From positions 1 through 6,039 of the forward strand of contig JAFAZB010000189.1 of NCBI GenBank assembly GCA_019240015.1: 6,039 bases of DNA. Direction: 5' to 3'. The position numbers and the translations under genes were made by a program. Of this stretch, positions 1 through 6,039 are shown in pieces. Each line of letters opens with the position of its first letter. Positions within the stretch are counted from its first letter, which is position 1. Under the pieces are notes generated by a model, which was not told the origin of the DNA, ran no database searches, and saw nothing but the letters and a program-made list of their open reading frames with translations. The stretch is from Solirubrobacterales bacterium. Its GTDB lineage: Bacteria; Actinomycetota; Thermoleophilia; Solirubrobacterales; Solirubrobacteraceae.

Positions 1-1327
1 GCAGCTCGCGAAGCTGACCGACTTCGGCGTGGCGCGAGTGATGGGGGGAGACTCGCTCACCCGGATCGGCGACGTAGTCGGTACCGCGGCCTACATGGCG
101 CCGGAGCAGGCGGAAGGGCTCGAGGCGGGGCCCAGCGCCGACCTCTACTCGCTGGCACTCGTGACCTACGAAGCGCTGACCGGCGTCAACCCGGTGCTCA
201 CGACCACCGCGGCGCAGCGCGCGCGCCGGCTGGGCACGCATTTGCCGCCGCTTCGCCGTCAGCGCCGCGACCTTCCGCGGGCGCTGGGTCAGGGACTCGA
301 CCTGGCACTGCGCCCGCACCCGCGCGAGCGCGGTCGGCTCGAGGAGCTCCGCGAGGCTCTCCTGCACGCGCAGGACTTCGTCAACGACCGCGCTGGGATC
401 GTGACCAGCCGGTGGCAACGGCGCGCCGCCGACGGCGGGCACGAGCTACGGTCTCCGCCCGCCGAGCCATCGCACCGCCTGGAGCACGATCCCGAGCTCG
501 AGCCCCGGCCTGAGCAGGGCACGCCGGGCGACCCCACCGACTCGCGAACCTGGCCGGCGCGAGCGCTCGCCGTCACCGCAGCCGCGACGCTGGTCCTGTG
601 GCTCTCGGTCCACGTGCTCACGCCGCCGCCGATCGCCCCAACTGCCGCGGCGATGCTGGCGGGCTTCGCGACGCTCGTGCTGCCGCGCTTGGGCTGGGCC
701 GCGCTGAGCGCCGCGCTGGTCTCGATCGGGGTCGCCCAGCACCATCCGGGCGCCGCGCTCGTGATCGCTCTAGGGGCTTCGCTGCCGGTGGCGCTGATGC
801 TGCGCGACGGGACCGCATGGCCGCTCGCCGTTGGCGCTCCGGCGCTCGGGCTGCTCGGGATGGCGCTCGGGTGGCCCGCGGTGGCCGCGCGCGCGCGCGG
901 CGCCTGGAGGCGCAGCGCGATTGGGGCCATCGGCTGGGTCTGGCTCGTGCTCGCCGGCGGGCTCAACGCTGCGCCAGGCCGGCTCGGGTCGACCGGAGCG
1001 ACGTTCGATCATGTGCTCCGCCCGCTCGCCGGCGCGGGCGGGCTGGCGCCGGCGCTGGTGTGGGCGGGGGCCGCCCTGACCCTCCCGTGGACCGTGAGCA
1101 GACGCTCGTTGGCGTGGGATGCAGTACGTGTGTGCTGCTGGACCGGAGCGCTGACGCTCGGTACGGCGGTCGGGCTGGCCCTCCCGGGCGCCCCCCAAGG
1201 CATCCTGGAGACCCCCGACTTCCTCGGCGGCGCGCTCGCGAGCGCCGCGATCGCGCTGCTCCCGACCGGCTTGCGCGCGCTACGCCCAGCGGTTCATTCG
1301 CGGGGGTCGCGAGCGCGACTTGCGTAG
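1..1327 (+). CDS. Ser/Thr protein kinase, C-terminal part, with multi-pass membrane tail (5' partial)
   Basis: Frame begins at base 2, giving 441 residues to TAG 1325-1327; the N-lobe and catalytic loop lie upstream of the window. Numbering from base 2, the fragment opens with DFG (D7-G9, Mg-binding loop), then the activation segment with T20 and GTAAYMAPEQ (27-36, including the APE motif), then the helix-F region (D47, YSLALVTYEALTG) and an Arg-rich end of the kinase fold to about residue 125. A charged, Pro/Glu-rich linker follows (about 125-183), then about eight hydrophobic segments from residue 186 to about 430. No PASTA repeat is present, unlike PknB. The kinase should phosphorylate Ser/Thr of cytoplasmic and membrane proteins, plausibly the neighbouring FHA proteins and wall enzymes. 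GTG 29 is an internal Val, not a start. Kinase identity is secure; the function of the membrane tail is unknown to me. Confidence 0.93.
   Translation, partial: QLAKLTDFGVARVMGGDSLTRIGDVVGTAAYMAPEQAEGLEAGPSADLYSLALVTYEALTGVNPVLTTTAAQRARRLGTHLPPLRRQRRDLPRALGQGLDLALRPHPRERGRLEELREALLHAQDFVNDRAGIVTSRWQRRAADGGHELRSPPAEPSHRLEHDPELEPRPEQGTPGDPTDSRTWPARALAVTAAATLVLWLSVHVLTPPPIAPTAAAMLAGFATLVLPRLGWAALSAALVSIGVAQHHPGAALVIALGASLPVALMLRDGTAWPLAVGAPALGLLGMALGWPAVAARARGAWRRSAIGAIGWVWLVLAGGLNAAPGRLGSTGATFDHVLRPLAGAGGLAPALVWAGAALTLPWTVSRRSLAWDAVRVCCWTGALTLGTAVGLALPGAPQGILETPDFLGGALASAAIALLPTGLRALRPAVHSRGSRARLA
884..901. repeat. 18-bp perfect palindrome of alternating CG
   Basis: Seven CG units (886-899) flanked by GC on one side and GC on the other form a perfect 18-bp palindrome inside the kinase gene, coding an Ala/Arg-rich loop between membrane segments (AARARGA). 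Alternating CG can slip in replication or adopt unusual DNA forms; here it is most simply a product of GC-rich codon choice. Confidence 0.4.
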
Positions 1328-1356
1328 CATGGACCAGCCCGAAGGGGCCTTCCATG
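1328..1356 (+). promoter_or_regulatory. Inverted repeat filling the kinase-fhaA gap, covering SD and start codon
   Basis: CATGGA (1328-1333) is a perfect inverted match of TCCATG (1351-1356), and inside it GCCC (1337-1340) matches GGGC (1345-1348) around a GAAG loop. The structure starts one base after the kinase stop and ends on the last base of the fhaA ATG, so folding would hide both start codon and part of the SD. An alternative inner stem GAAGG/CCTTC (1341-1345 / 1348-1352) is also possible. No U-run follows, so it is not a classical terminator. The pairing is seen; a role in translation control is inferred. Confidence 0.45.
1341..1347 (+). promoter_or_regulatory. Ribosome binding site of fhaA
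   Basis: GAAGGGG lies 6 nt before ATG 1354 and decides this start over upstream in-frame codons that overlap the kinase. It sits in the loop and 3' arm of the inverted repeat described at this junction. Confidence 0.6.
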
Positions 1357-2121
1357 AGTGTGCTCAGAAGCATCGAGAGCAAGATCGCGGGCCTCGTTGA
1401 AGGCACGTTCAGTCGCGCCTTCCGGTCCGAGGTGCGGCCGGTCGAGATCGCGCGCAAGCTCGCCCGCGAGATGGAGGATCACAAGTCCTTCTCGGTCTCT
1501 CGCACGTATGTTCCGAACGAGTACCGCGTGTACCTCTCGCCACGCGATCGCGAGCGATTCGCCGACTACGAGGATGCGCTCGCCAGCGAGCTGGCTGGTT
1601 ACCTGCTCGAGCACGCTCGGCGCGAGCGGCTCGCTTTGCTCTCCCGGCCGGTGATCGAGTTCGAGACCGACGATCGGCTGGGCCTCGGCGAGTTCGGGAT
1701 CCAGACCCGGGTGGTGAGCCCGGCGGCGGATCAGGTGCAGGAGCCGCAGCCGGCCAGCGAGGCGCGCTCGGGGCGGACCATGGTCTACAGCGCCGCCGGC
1801 AGGATGGCCGAGCCACTCGAGGAACGGGCGCGCCTGCACCAGCAGACCGCATTGCTGTTGATCGACGGCAAGCGCCTGGTGGTGGGCCCGGCGGGGGTAA
1901 CGCTGGGGCGCAGCCGCCAATGCGATGTGGTGCTCGATGACCCCAATGTGTCCCGGACGCACGCGGAGATTCGGCCTCGAGGGGGGTCGTGGGTGTTGAG
2001 CGACCTTGGGTCGACGAACGGCTCGACGGTAAACGGCAGGAGGGTCGAAGGACCCGAGGTGATCAAGCGCGGCGATGAGATCGAGCTCGGTACCTCGGTG
2101 ATCAGGTTCGAGCTGGAGTAG
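1354..2121 (+). CDS. fhaA: FhaA-type protein: DUF3662 domain plus C-terminal FHA domain
   Basis: 255 residues. The N-terminus (about 1-115: RSIESKIAGLVEGTFSRAF, RPVEIARKL, VPNEYRVYLSPRDRERF) matches the DUF3662/FhaA N-terminal domain. A variable linker (about 116-160) follows, then an FHA domain with GRS 185-187, SRTH 200-203 and DLGSTNG 217-223, the conserved phosphothreonine-binding loops. No membrane segment or signal peptide, so cytoplasmic. In mycobacteria FhaA binds phosphorylated partners, including the MviN pseudokinase domain, to modulate peptidoglycan synthesis; a similar adaptor role is inferred here. Mycobacterial FhaA is roughly twice as long because of a long linker, so this is a compact form. 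ATG 1354 is chosen because MSVLRSIESK is the expected family start and GAAGGGG lies 6 nt upstream; the frame stays open upstream to 598 but there overlaps the kinase. Confidence 0.92.
   Translation: MSVLRSIESKIAGLVEGTFSRAFRSEVRPVEIARKLAREMEDHKSFSVSRTYVPNEYRVYLSPRDRERFADYEDALASELAGYLLEHARRERLALLSRPVIEFETDDRLGLGEFGIQTRVVSPAADQVQEPQPASEARSGRTMVYSAAGRMAEPLEERARLHQQTALLLIDGKRLVVGPAGVTLGRSRQCDVVLDDPNVSRTHAEIRPRGGSWVLSDLGSTNGSTVNGRRVEGPEVIKRGDEIELGTSVIRFELE
2115..2118 (+). promoter_or_regulatory. Ribosome binding site of fhaB
   Basis: GGAG inside the last codons of fhaA, 9 nt before ATG 2128. It supports this start and coupling of fhaB to fhaA translation. Confidence 0.55.
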
Positions 2122-2127
2122 CGGGCC

Positions 2128-2616
2128 ATGCTCGAGCCAGTCTCGGTCGGTCTGAAGTTCGGCTTCCTGATCGTGCTGTATCTGTTCCTGTTGTGGGTGG
2201 CCTGGAGTGCACTGCGCGATCTCCGCCGCGGGAGAGGCGGCGTGGTCCAGGCAGATCAGCTGCGAGCCTCGGACGCCACCGGCATGTACGACGCGGCGGC
2301 GGGTCTCGCCGATCCCCAAGAGGGCTTTGAGCCGCGTCTGCTGGTCGAGCGCGCCGGCGGTCACGAGGCGGGGATCGCCTACGACCTGATGAACGGCGCT
2401 ACCCTCGGGCGCGGAGACGTCGAGATCCGTCTCGACGACCCGTTTGCTTCCTCGCGCCACGCCCGAATCTCACGAGAGGGCCACGTCGTAGTGATCGAGG
2501 ACCTCGGGTCCACCAACGGCACATACCTGAACGAACAGCCCTTGACCGGCCCTCAGCCGCTGCACAGCGGCGATCGGATCCGGATCGGCGACTGCGAGTT
2601 CTCCTACCTGCAATGA
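2128..2616 (+). CDS. fhaB: Membrane-anchored FHA-domain protein, FhaB (FipA) type
   Basis: 162 residues, close to the length of mycobacterial FhaB. One N-terminal transmembrane helix (about residues 11-29, FGFLIVLYLFLLWVAWSAL) is followed by basic residues (RDLRRGRG), indicating a cytoplasmic C-terminus. After a linker (about 37-78) comes an FHA domain with LGRG 93-96, SSRH 108-111 and DLGSTNGTYLNE starting at D125. These are the intact phosphothreonine-binding residues. The protein should recruit kinase-phosphorylated partners to the membrane; mycobacterial FhaB/FipA links Ser/Thr kinase signalling to division and wall synthesis. The gene starts 6 nt after fhaA with GGAG at 2115-2118, 9 nt before the ATG. 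Identity rests on domain layout plus gene order. Confidence 0.92.
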   Translation: MLEPVSVGLKFGFLIVLYLFLLWVAWSALRDLRRGRGGVVQADQLRASDATGMYDAAAGLADPQEGFEPRLLVERAGGHEAGIAYDLMNGATLGRGDVEIRLDDPFASSRHARISREGHVVVIEDLGSTNGTYLNEQPLTGPQPLHSGDRIRIGDCEFSYLQ

Positions 2617-2648
2617 ACGTGCTTGCTGCCTCGCCTGTCCGATGCTGA
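2613..2648 (+). other. 11-codon ORF bridging fhaB and pstP
   Basis: ATG 2613 overlaps the fhaB TGA (ATGA), and its own TGA (2646-2648) lies just past the pstP ATG (ATGCTGA, 2642-2648). The peptide is MNVLAASPVRC. Since pstP has no SD, ribosomes could pass from fhaB through this short frame to pstP. It has no SD of its own and may be chance; it resembles no peptide I know. Confidence 0.25.
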
Positions 2649-3868
2649 GGGTCGCGGAGAGCACCTGGAAGACCGACACCGGTCGCCAGCGCCGCGGCAA
2701 CGAGGACAACGCGCTCGCGCGCGCTCCGGTGTTCGTCGTCGCGGATGGCATGGGCGGCGCACAGGCCGGAGAGGTAGCGTCGAGGATCGCGGTAGAGACG
2801 TTCGAGCGTGAGCTGCCCGACGCCGGCAGCCCGGAGGAGCGTCTGGCGAGCTGCGTCCGGGAGGCCAACCGCCGGATCTACGAGCTCTCCCGCGCGGAGC
2901 ACGAGCGGGCCGGTATGGGAACCACGCTCACCGCCGCCTATCTCGACGATGCCCACGTCGCGATTGCCCATGTCGGCGATAGCCGGGCCTATCTGCTCCG
3001 AGCCGGAGAGCTGACACGGCTGACCCGGGACCACTCGCTGGTGGAGGAGCTGGTGCGGCGCGGGAAGCTGACCGAGGAGCAGGCCGCCGAGCACCCCCAG
3101 CGCTCGATCATCACCAGGGCGCTCGGTCCCGAGCCAGAGGTCGAGGTCGACACGGTCTCCTACCCAGTGCGAGACGGCGACGTGCTGCTGCTGTGTAGCG
3201 ACGGCCTCACCTCGATGGTCGCCGAGGACCGGGTCGGTGAGATCCTGGCCTCGGCTGGCGGGCTGGAGCAGGCCGCCGAGCTGCTGATTCGCGAGGCCAA
3301 CGAAGCAGGCGGCCGGGACAACATCACGGTCGTGCTGCTGAGGCTCGAAGAGGTCGGTGGCGAGGGCCTCCTCGACGCCCCGACGCTGGTCGGCGCCACC
3401 CCGGCCGGCGCCGCGGCGACCCCGCCAGCGCCCGACGCTCCCGCGCAGGCCCCGCCGGAATCGTCCGAGCCTCCACGTGCCCGGGTCCCCCTGGCCCGCC
3501 GGCAGGGTCGGCCGGGCCAGCCGCTGGCGCACGCGAGGCGGCGCCGTGGCACCCGTTTGGTCAAGCCAATGGCGGCGCTGATCGCGACCGCGATCGTGTT
3601 GTTCCTGGTCGGCGGGGGCGCCTACCTTGCCACCCGCCAGCTGTTCTTCATCGGCACCAACTCGCAGGGGATCGTGACCGTCTACCGGGGCCTTCCCTAC
3701 GACCTTCCCGCCGGGATCCACCTCTACGAGACGTTCTACGTCTCGGGAGTGCCGGCTTCGTTGGTGCCGACGGACCGTCGCGGCCAGCTGCTCAACCACC
3801 AGCTCCGCTCGCAGTCCGATGCCTCGGCGCTAGTCCGCGCGCTCGAGCTGGGCGAGCTGGCGAAGTGA
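2642..3868 (+). CDS. pstP: PP2C-family Ser/Thr phosphatase with transmembrane helix and extracytoplasmic tail (PstP type)
   Basis: 408 residues. The cytoplasmic PP2C domain (about 5-240) carries the metal-binding motifs: RGNEDN 18-23, ADGMGG 34-39 (D35), GDSRAY with D113, SDG with D187 and GGRDN with D226, N227. All expected Asp ligands are present, so it should be an active Mg/Mn-dependent phosphatase. It would dephosphorylate the operon kinase and its targets. A Pro/Ala-rich linker (about 247-300) ends in a basic patch (ARRRRGTRLVK) before a single membrane helix (about 310-333), leaving about 75 residues outside (YRGLPYDLPAGIHLYET region). The tail is shorter than I recall for mycobacterial PstP. 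ATG 2642 is chosen because MLRVAESTWKTDTGRQR fits the family start; no SD sequence precedes it. The stop overlaps the rodA start. Confidence 0.94.
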   Translation: MLRVAESTWKTDTGRQRRGNEDNALARAPVFVVADGMGGAQAGEVASRIAVETFERELPDAGSPEERLASCVREANRRIYELSRAEHERAGMGTTLTAAYLDDAHVAIAHVGDSRAYLLRAGELTRLTRDHSLVEELVRRGKLTEEQAAEHPQRSIITRALGPEPEVEVDTVSYPVRDGDVLLLCSDGLTSMVAEDRVGEILASAGGLEQAAELLIREANEAGGRDNITVVLLRLEEVGGEGLLDAPTLVGATPAGAAATPPAPDAPAQAPPESSEPPRARVPLARRQGRPGQPLAHARRRRGTRLVKPMAALIATAIVLFLVGGGAYLATRQLFFIGTNSQGIVTVYRGLPYDLPAGIHLYETFYVSGVPASLVPTDRRGQLLNHQLRSQSDASALVRALELGELAK

Positions 3869-5166
3869 GCGCGCGCAACCGAGAGCTGCTCGGCCTCGTC
3901 CCGGCCTCACTGCTCGTCACGGCCGGCTTCGCCGGCGTGTTCATCCAGCGCTCGAACGCGCTCTCAAACGTGTCGCTCACCTATGGGGCGATCTTTCTCG
4001 GGCTGTGCGTCGCAGGCCACGTATTCATCCGCATGACCTTGCCGTACGCCGACCCCTACATGTTCCCGCTGGTGGCGCTGCTGGCGAGCTTCGGGATCGT
4101 GATGATCTACAGGATCGACAGCACGCTGGCGCGCCAGCAGGCCCAGTGGTTCGTGCTTGGACTGGTGCTGTTCGCGATCACGATCGTGGCGTTCCGCGAC
4201 TACCGCAAGCTCGAGCGCTACCGGTACCTGATCATGCTCTGCTCGCTGGGGCTGCTGGTCCTGCCCCGTCTGCCCGGCATCGGCTATCAGGCCAACGGCG
4301 CCTACCTGGGGATCCGCATCCCCGGGCTGTTCGTGTTCCAGCCCGCAGAGTTCGCGAAGATCGGCTTGGTCATCTTCCTCGCCAGCTACCTGCGCGACAC
4401 CCGCCAGGTGCTGGTGATGGGTGCCCGGCGGATCCTGGGGATCACATTGCCCCCGATCAAGCACTTCGGGCCGGTGGTGGTGATCTGGGGCGTGGCGATG
4501 GTGATCCTGGTCGTGCTGCGGGACATCGGCTCGTCGCTGATGTTCTATGGAGGGTTGCTCGCGGTTCTCTACGTGGCAACCAGCCGGCTCTCGTTCGTGG
4601 TCGTGGGGCTGGTCGCGTTTGCGCTCGGCGCCTGGTATCTGGGCACCCACATCGCGCACGTCCACGCCCGCGTCGAGGACTGGTTGCACCCGTTCAACTC
4701 CCGCCTGTACCACGCCCAGCTGGGCAGCTACCAGATCGCCAACGGGATCTTTGCGCAGGCAGCCGGCGGGATGTTCGGCCAAGGGTTCGGGGAGTCGGTG
4801 CTCACGATCCCGGGGGGAGGACCACTGCTTCCCGCGCCTCAGACGGACATGATCTACGCCGTGATCACCGACGAGCTCGGGCTGTTCGGTGCCGCCGCGG
4901 TGTTGATCACCTACCTGCTGTTCGTCGCCCGCGGGTTCAAGACCGCGCTGCTCGCGCGGGACTCTTTCTCGACGCTGATGACCGCGGGGCTCACGTCGGT
5001 GTTTGCGCTCCAGGTGTTCGTGATCGTCGGCGGGGTCACCCGGGTGATCCCGCTCACCGGCGTGACGCTGCCGTTCATCTCCTACGGCGGCTCCTCGATC
5101 GTCGCCAACTTCGTGCTCCTCGCGCTGATGCTGTTGGTCTCAGATCGGGCCAGGAGGCCCGCCTAG
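3865..5166 (+). CDS. rodA: SEDS-family peptidoglycan glycosyltransferase, FtsW/RodA
   Basis: 433 residues with about 12 hydrophobic helices: polymerises lipid II into glycan strands at the membrane, working with a class B PBP. Family hallmarks seen: FQPAEFAKIGLVIFLASYL after helix 5, the loop LPAPQTDMIYAVITDELG containing D328 (the conserved, essential Asp of SEDS proteins), and the C-terminal signature PLTGVTLPFISYGGSS (P403-S411 at its end). Start is GTG 3865, overlapping the pstP TGA by 4 nt (GTGA); the following MSARNRELLGLVPASLL fits the family N-terminus. No strong SD, consistent with translational coupling. Rod-type (elongation) rather than septal assignment comes from position between pstP and pbpA, as in mycobacteria; sequence alone does not separate RodA from FtsW here. 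Confidence 0.93.
   Translation: MSARNRELLGLVPASLLVTAGFAGVFIQRSNALSNVSLTYGAIFLGLCVAGHVFIRMTLPYADPYMFPLVALLASFGIVMIYRIDSTLARQQAQWFVLGLVLFAITIVAFRDYRKLERYRYLIMLCSLGLLVLPRLPGIGYQANGAYLGIRIPGLFVFQPAEFAKIGLVIFLASYLRDTRQVLVMGARRILGITLPPIKHFGPVVVIWGVAMVILVVLRDIGSSLMFYGGLLAVLYVATSRLSFVVVGLVAFALGAWYLGTHIAHVHARVEDWLHPFNSRLYHAQLGSYQIANGIFAQAAGGMFGQGFGESVLTIPGGGPLLPAPQTDMIYAVITDELGLFGAAAVLITYLLFVARGFKTALLARDSFSTLMTAGLTSVFALQVFVIVGGVTRVIPLTGVTLPFISYGGSSIVANFVLLALMLLVSDRARRPA
5152..5157 (+). promoter_or_regulatory. Ribosome binding site of pbpA
   Basis: Perfect AGGAGG within the rodA 3' end, 10 nt before ATG 5168. It is the strongest SD in the window and fixes the pbpA start. Confidence 0.75.
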
Positions 5167-5167
5167 G

Positions 5168-6039
5168 ATGAGCGGGCCGATCGCCCGGCTGTTCGCCGTC
5201 GTGGTGGTGCTGTTCGCGTTGCTGGTCGGCTGGACCTCGCGGTGGACGGTGTTCGAGGCCTCCTCGCTGGACAACAACGCGCTCAACGCTCGCACGCTGC
5301 TGGACGAACTGAAGATCAAGCGGGGACGGATCCTGGCCGACGACGGCACCGTGCTCGCGCAGTCAGTCCCGGCCGCTGGCGGGACCTGGAGCCGCTCCTA
5401 CCCCACCCGCTCGCTGTTCGCCCAGGCGGTGGGCTACTCGCTCCCCGCCCAGGCTCGAGCGGCGGGGCTCGAGCTCTCGCGAGGCCAGGAGCTGCGTGGG
5501 CTACAGACCGGGCTGAGCTCGATCTTCGGTCAGCTCACGCCGCGCAGGGTCGGCGACGACGTGTTGACGAGCCTCGATCCAAAGGCCCAGCAGGTCGCGG
5601 TTCAGCAGCTCGCTGGACGCGCCGGCTCGGTCGTCGCGCTCAACCCGCAAACGGGCGCGGTCAAGGTGATGTACTCAAACCCCAGCTACGACGACAACAA
5701 CCCCGACGCGACCGGACCGGGCATCTCGACCGTCAATCGAGCCACCCAAGCCCGATACCCCCCGGGCTCCACGTTCAAGGTGGTGTCCGCGGTCGCGGCG
5801 ATCGACAGCGGCAGGTACACCCCGAGCTCGACCGTCAACGGCAACTCGCCGGTGACGATCTCCGGCGTGCCGCTCGCCAACGACAATAATCAGTCATGGG
5901 GCATGATCGACCTGACCACGGCGCTGACGTACTCGGTCAACACGGTCTGGGCGCAGGTCGCCGAGGCACTCGGACGTCCCACGCTGACCGACTACATGCA
6001 GCGCTTCGGCTTCTACGCCAAGCCACCGCTGGATTACCC
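5168..6039 (+). CDS. pbpA: Class B penicillin-binding protein, transpeptidase (3' partial)
   Basis: 290 residues are visible with no stop; the gene runs off the window. An N-terminal membrane anchor (about 5-23, IARLFAVVVVLFALLVGWT) is followed by a short non-catalytic region with KRGRIL 51-56, DDGTVLAQS, SYPTRSLFAQAVGY and TSLD 134-137. The transpeptidase domain shows the nucleophile motif STFK (S201, K204, in YPPGSTFK) and SVN (S256-N258); the KTG motif is expected beyond the window. It cross-links peptidoglycan stem peptides outside the membrane and is the presumed partner of the SEDS polymerase, whose stop lies 1 nt upstream. The ATG is preceded by a perfect AGGAGG (5152-5157) 10 nt away. 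The pbpA symbol follows the actinobacterial gene order; beta-lactam binding is expected from the family. Confidence 0.93.
   Translation, partial: MSGPIARLFAVVVVLFALLVGWTSRWTVFEASSLDNNALNARTLLDELKIKRGRILADDGTVLAQSVPAAGGTWSRSYPTRSLFAQAVGYSLPAQARAAGLELSRGQELRGLQTGLSSIFGQLTPRRVGDDVLTSLDPKAQQVAVQQLAGRAGSVVALNPQTGAVKVMYSNPSYDDNNPDATGPGISTVNRATQARYPPGSTFKVVSAVAAIDSGRYTPSSTVNGNSPVTISGVPLANDNNQSWGMIDLTTALTYSVNTVWAQVAEALGRPTLTDYMQRFGFYAKPPLDY

Noticed and set aside
598..1353. Upstream extension of the fhaA frame giving a 507-residue protein
   Set aside because: The added part is Arg/Ala low-complexity text overlapping the kinase membrane region; ATG 1354 with an SD gives the family N-terminus.
1328..1356. 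The kinase-fhaA hairpin as a Rho-independent terminator
   Set aside because: Short interrupted stem and no T-run after it; the next bases are fhaA coding sequence.
1294..2460. 388-codon open frame on the - strand opposite fhaA and fhaB
   Set aside because: Composition is Arg/His/Gln-rich with no recognisable domain, and the + strand carries clear FhaA and FhaB motifs; long antisense frames are expected in GC-rich coding DNA.
3360..3560. Pro/Ala-rich stretch of pstP as a possible frameshift or pseudogene scar
   Set aside because: The frame stays open and joins a PP2C domain to a proper basic patch and membrane helix, the usual PstP layout.
2399..3799. 466-codon open frame on the - strand opposite pstP
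   Set aside because: Mirror of PP2C codon bias; low-complexity Arg/Gly/Gln text without motifs.
3964..4782. 272-codon open frame on the - strand opposite rodA
   Set aside because: His/Gln/Asp-rich shadow of hydrophobic codons; looks like a metal-binding protein only because Val/Leu/Ile codons read in reverse give such residues.
4005..5171. 388-codon + strand frame overlapping rodA
   Set aside because: Arg-rich shadow in another frame; the SEDS motifs are all in the rodA frame.
5242..5889. 215-codon + strand frame inside the PBP region
   Set aside because: The pbpA frame from 5168 carries STFK and SVN and has no stop to the window end; this frame is Arg/Gly-rich without motifs.

Overview
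The window is a GC-rich, gap-free, single-strand operon segment from an actinobacterium. It holds six genes on the + strand, in this order: the 3' part of a Ser/Thr protein kinase gene, an FhaA-type protein (DUF3662 + FHA), a membrane-anchored FHA protein (FhaB type), a PP2C phosphatase (PstP type), a SEDS glycosyltransferase (FtsW/RodA family), and the 5' part of a class B penicillin-binding protein (PbpA type). This is the fhaA-fhaB-pstP-rodA-pbpA order known from mycobacteria and streptomycetes. The kinase tail (DLYSLALV, EALTGVNP, polytopic membrane C-terminus) and the wording of the other proteins suggest a deep-branching class such as Thermoleophilia (Solirubrobacterales/Gaiellales). That placement is inference from family memory, not a search.

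Layout: kinase 1-1327 (5' end outside the window), fhaA 1354-2121, fhaB 2128-2616, pstP 2642-3868, rodA 3865-5166, pbpA 5168 to the window end (3' end outside). Spacings are 26, 6, 25, -4 and 1 nt, so co-transcription and translational coupling are very likely. No promoter, terminator, RNA gene, CRISPR, mobile element or non-coding stretch over 26 nt was found.

How the genes fit together: the kinase phosphorylates Thr residues, the two FHA proteins read phosphothreonine, and PstP removes it. RodA (lipid II polymerase) and PbpA (transpeptidase) form the cognate SEDS-bPBP pair building peptidoglycan. The operon therefore encodes a phospho-signalling circuit beside the wall-synthesis machine it is expected to control.

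This is a known type of locus, not a new system. The points worth a second look are: the kinase at its head has a multi-pass membrane tail and no PASTA repeats; a hairpin exactly fills the kinase-fhaA gap and includes the fhaA Shine-Dalgarno (SD) sequence and start codon; an 11-codon ORF bridges fhaB and pstP; and a threonine just before the FhaA FHA domain could act as a phospho-switch.
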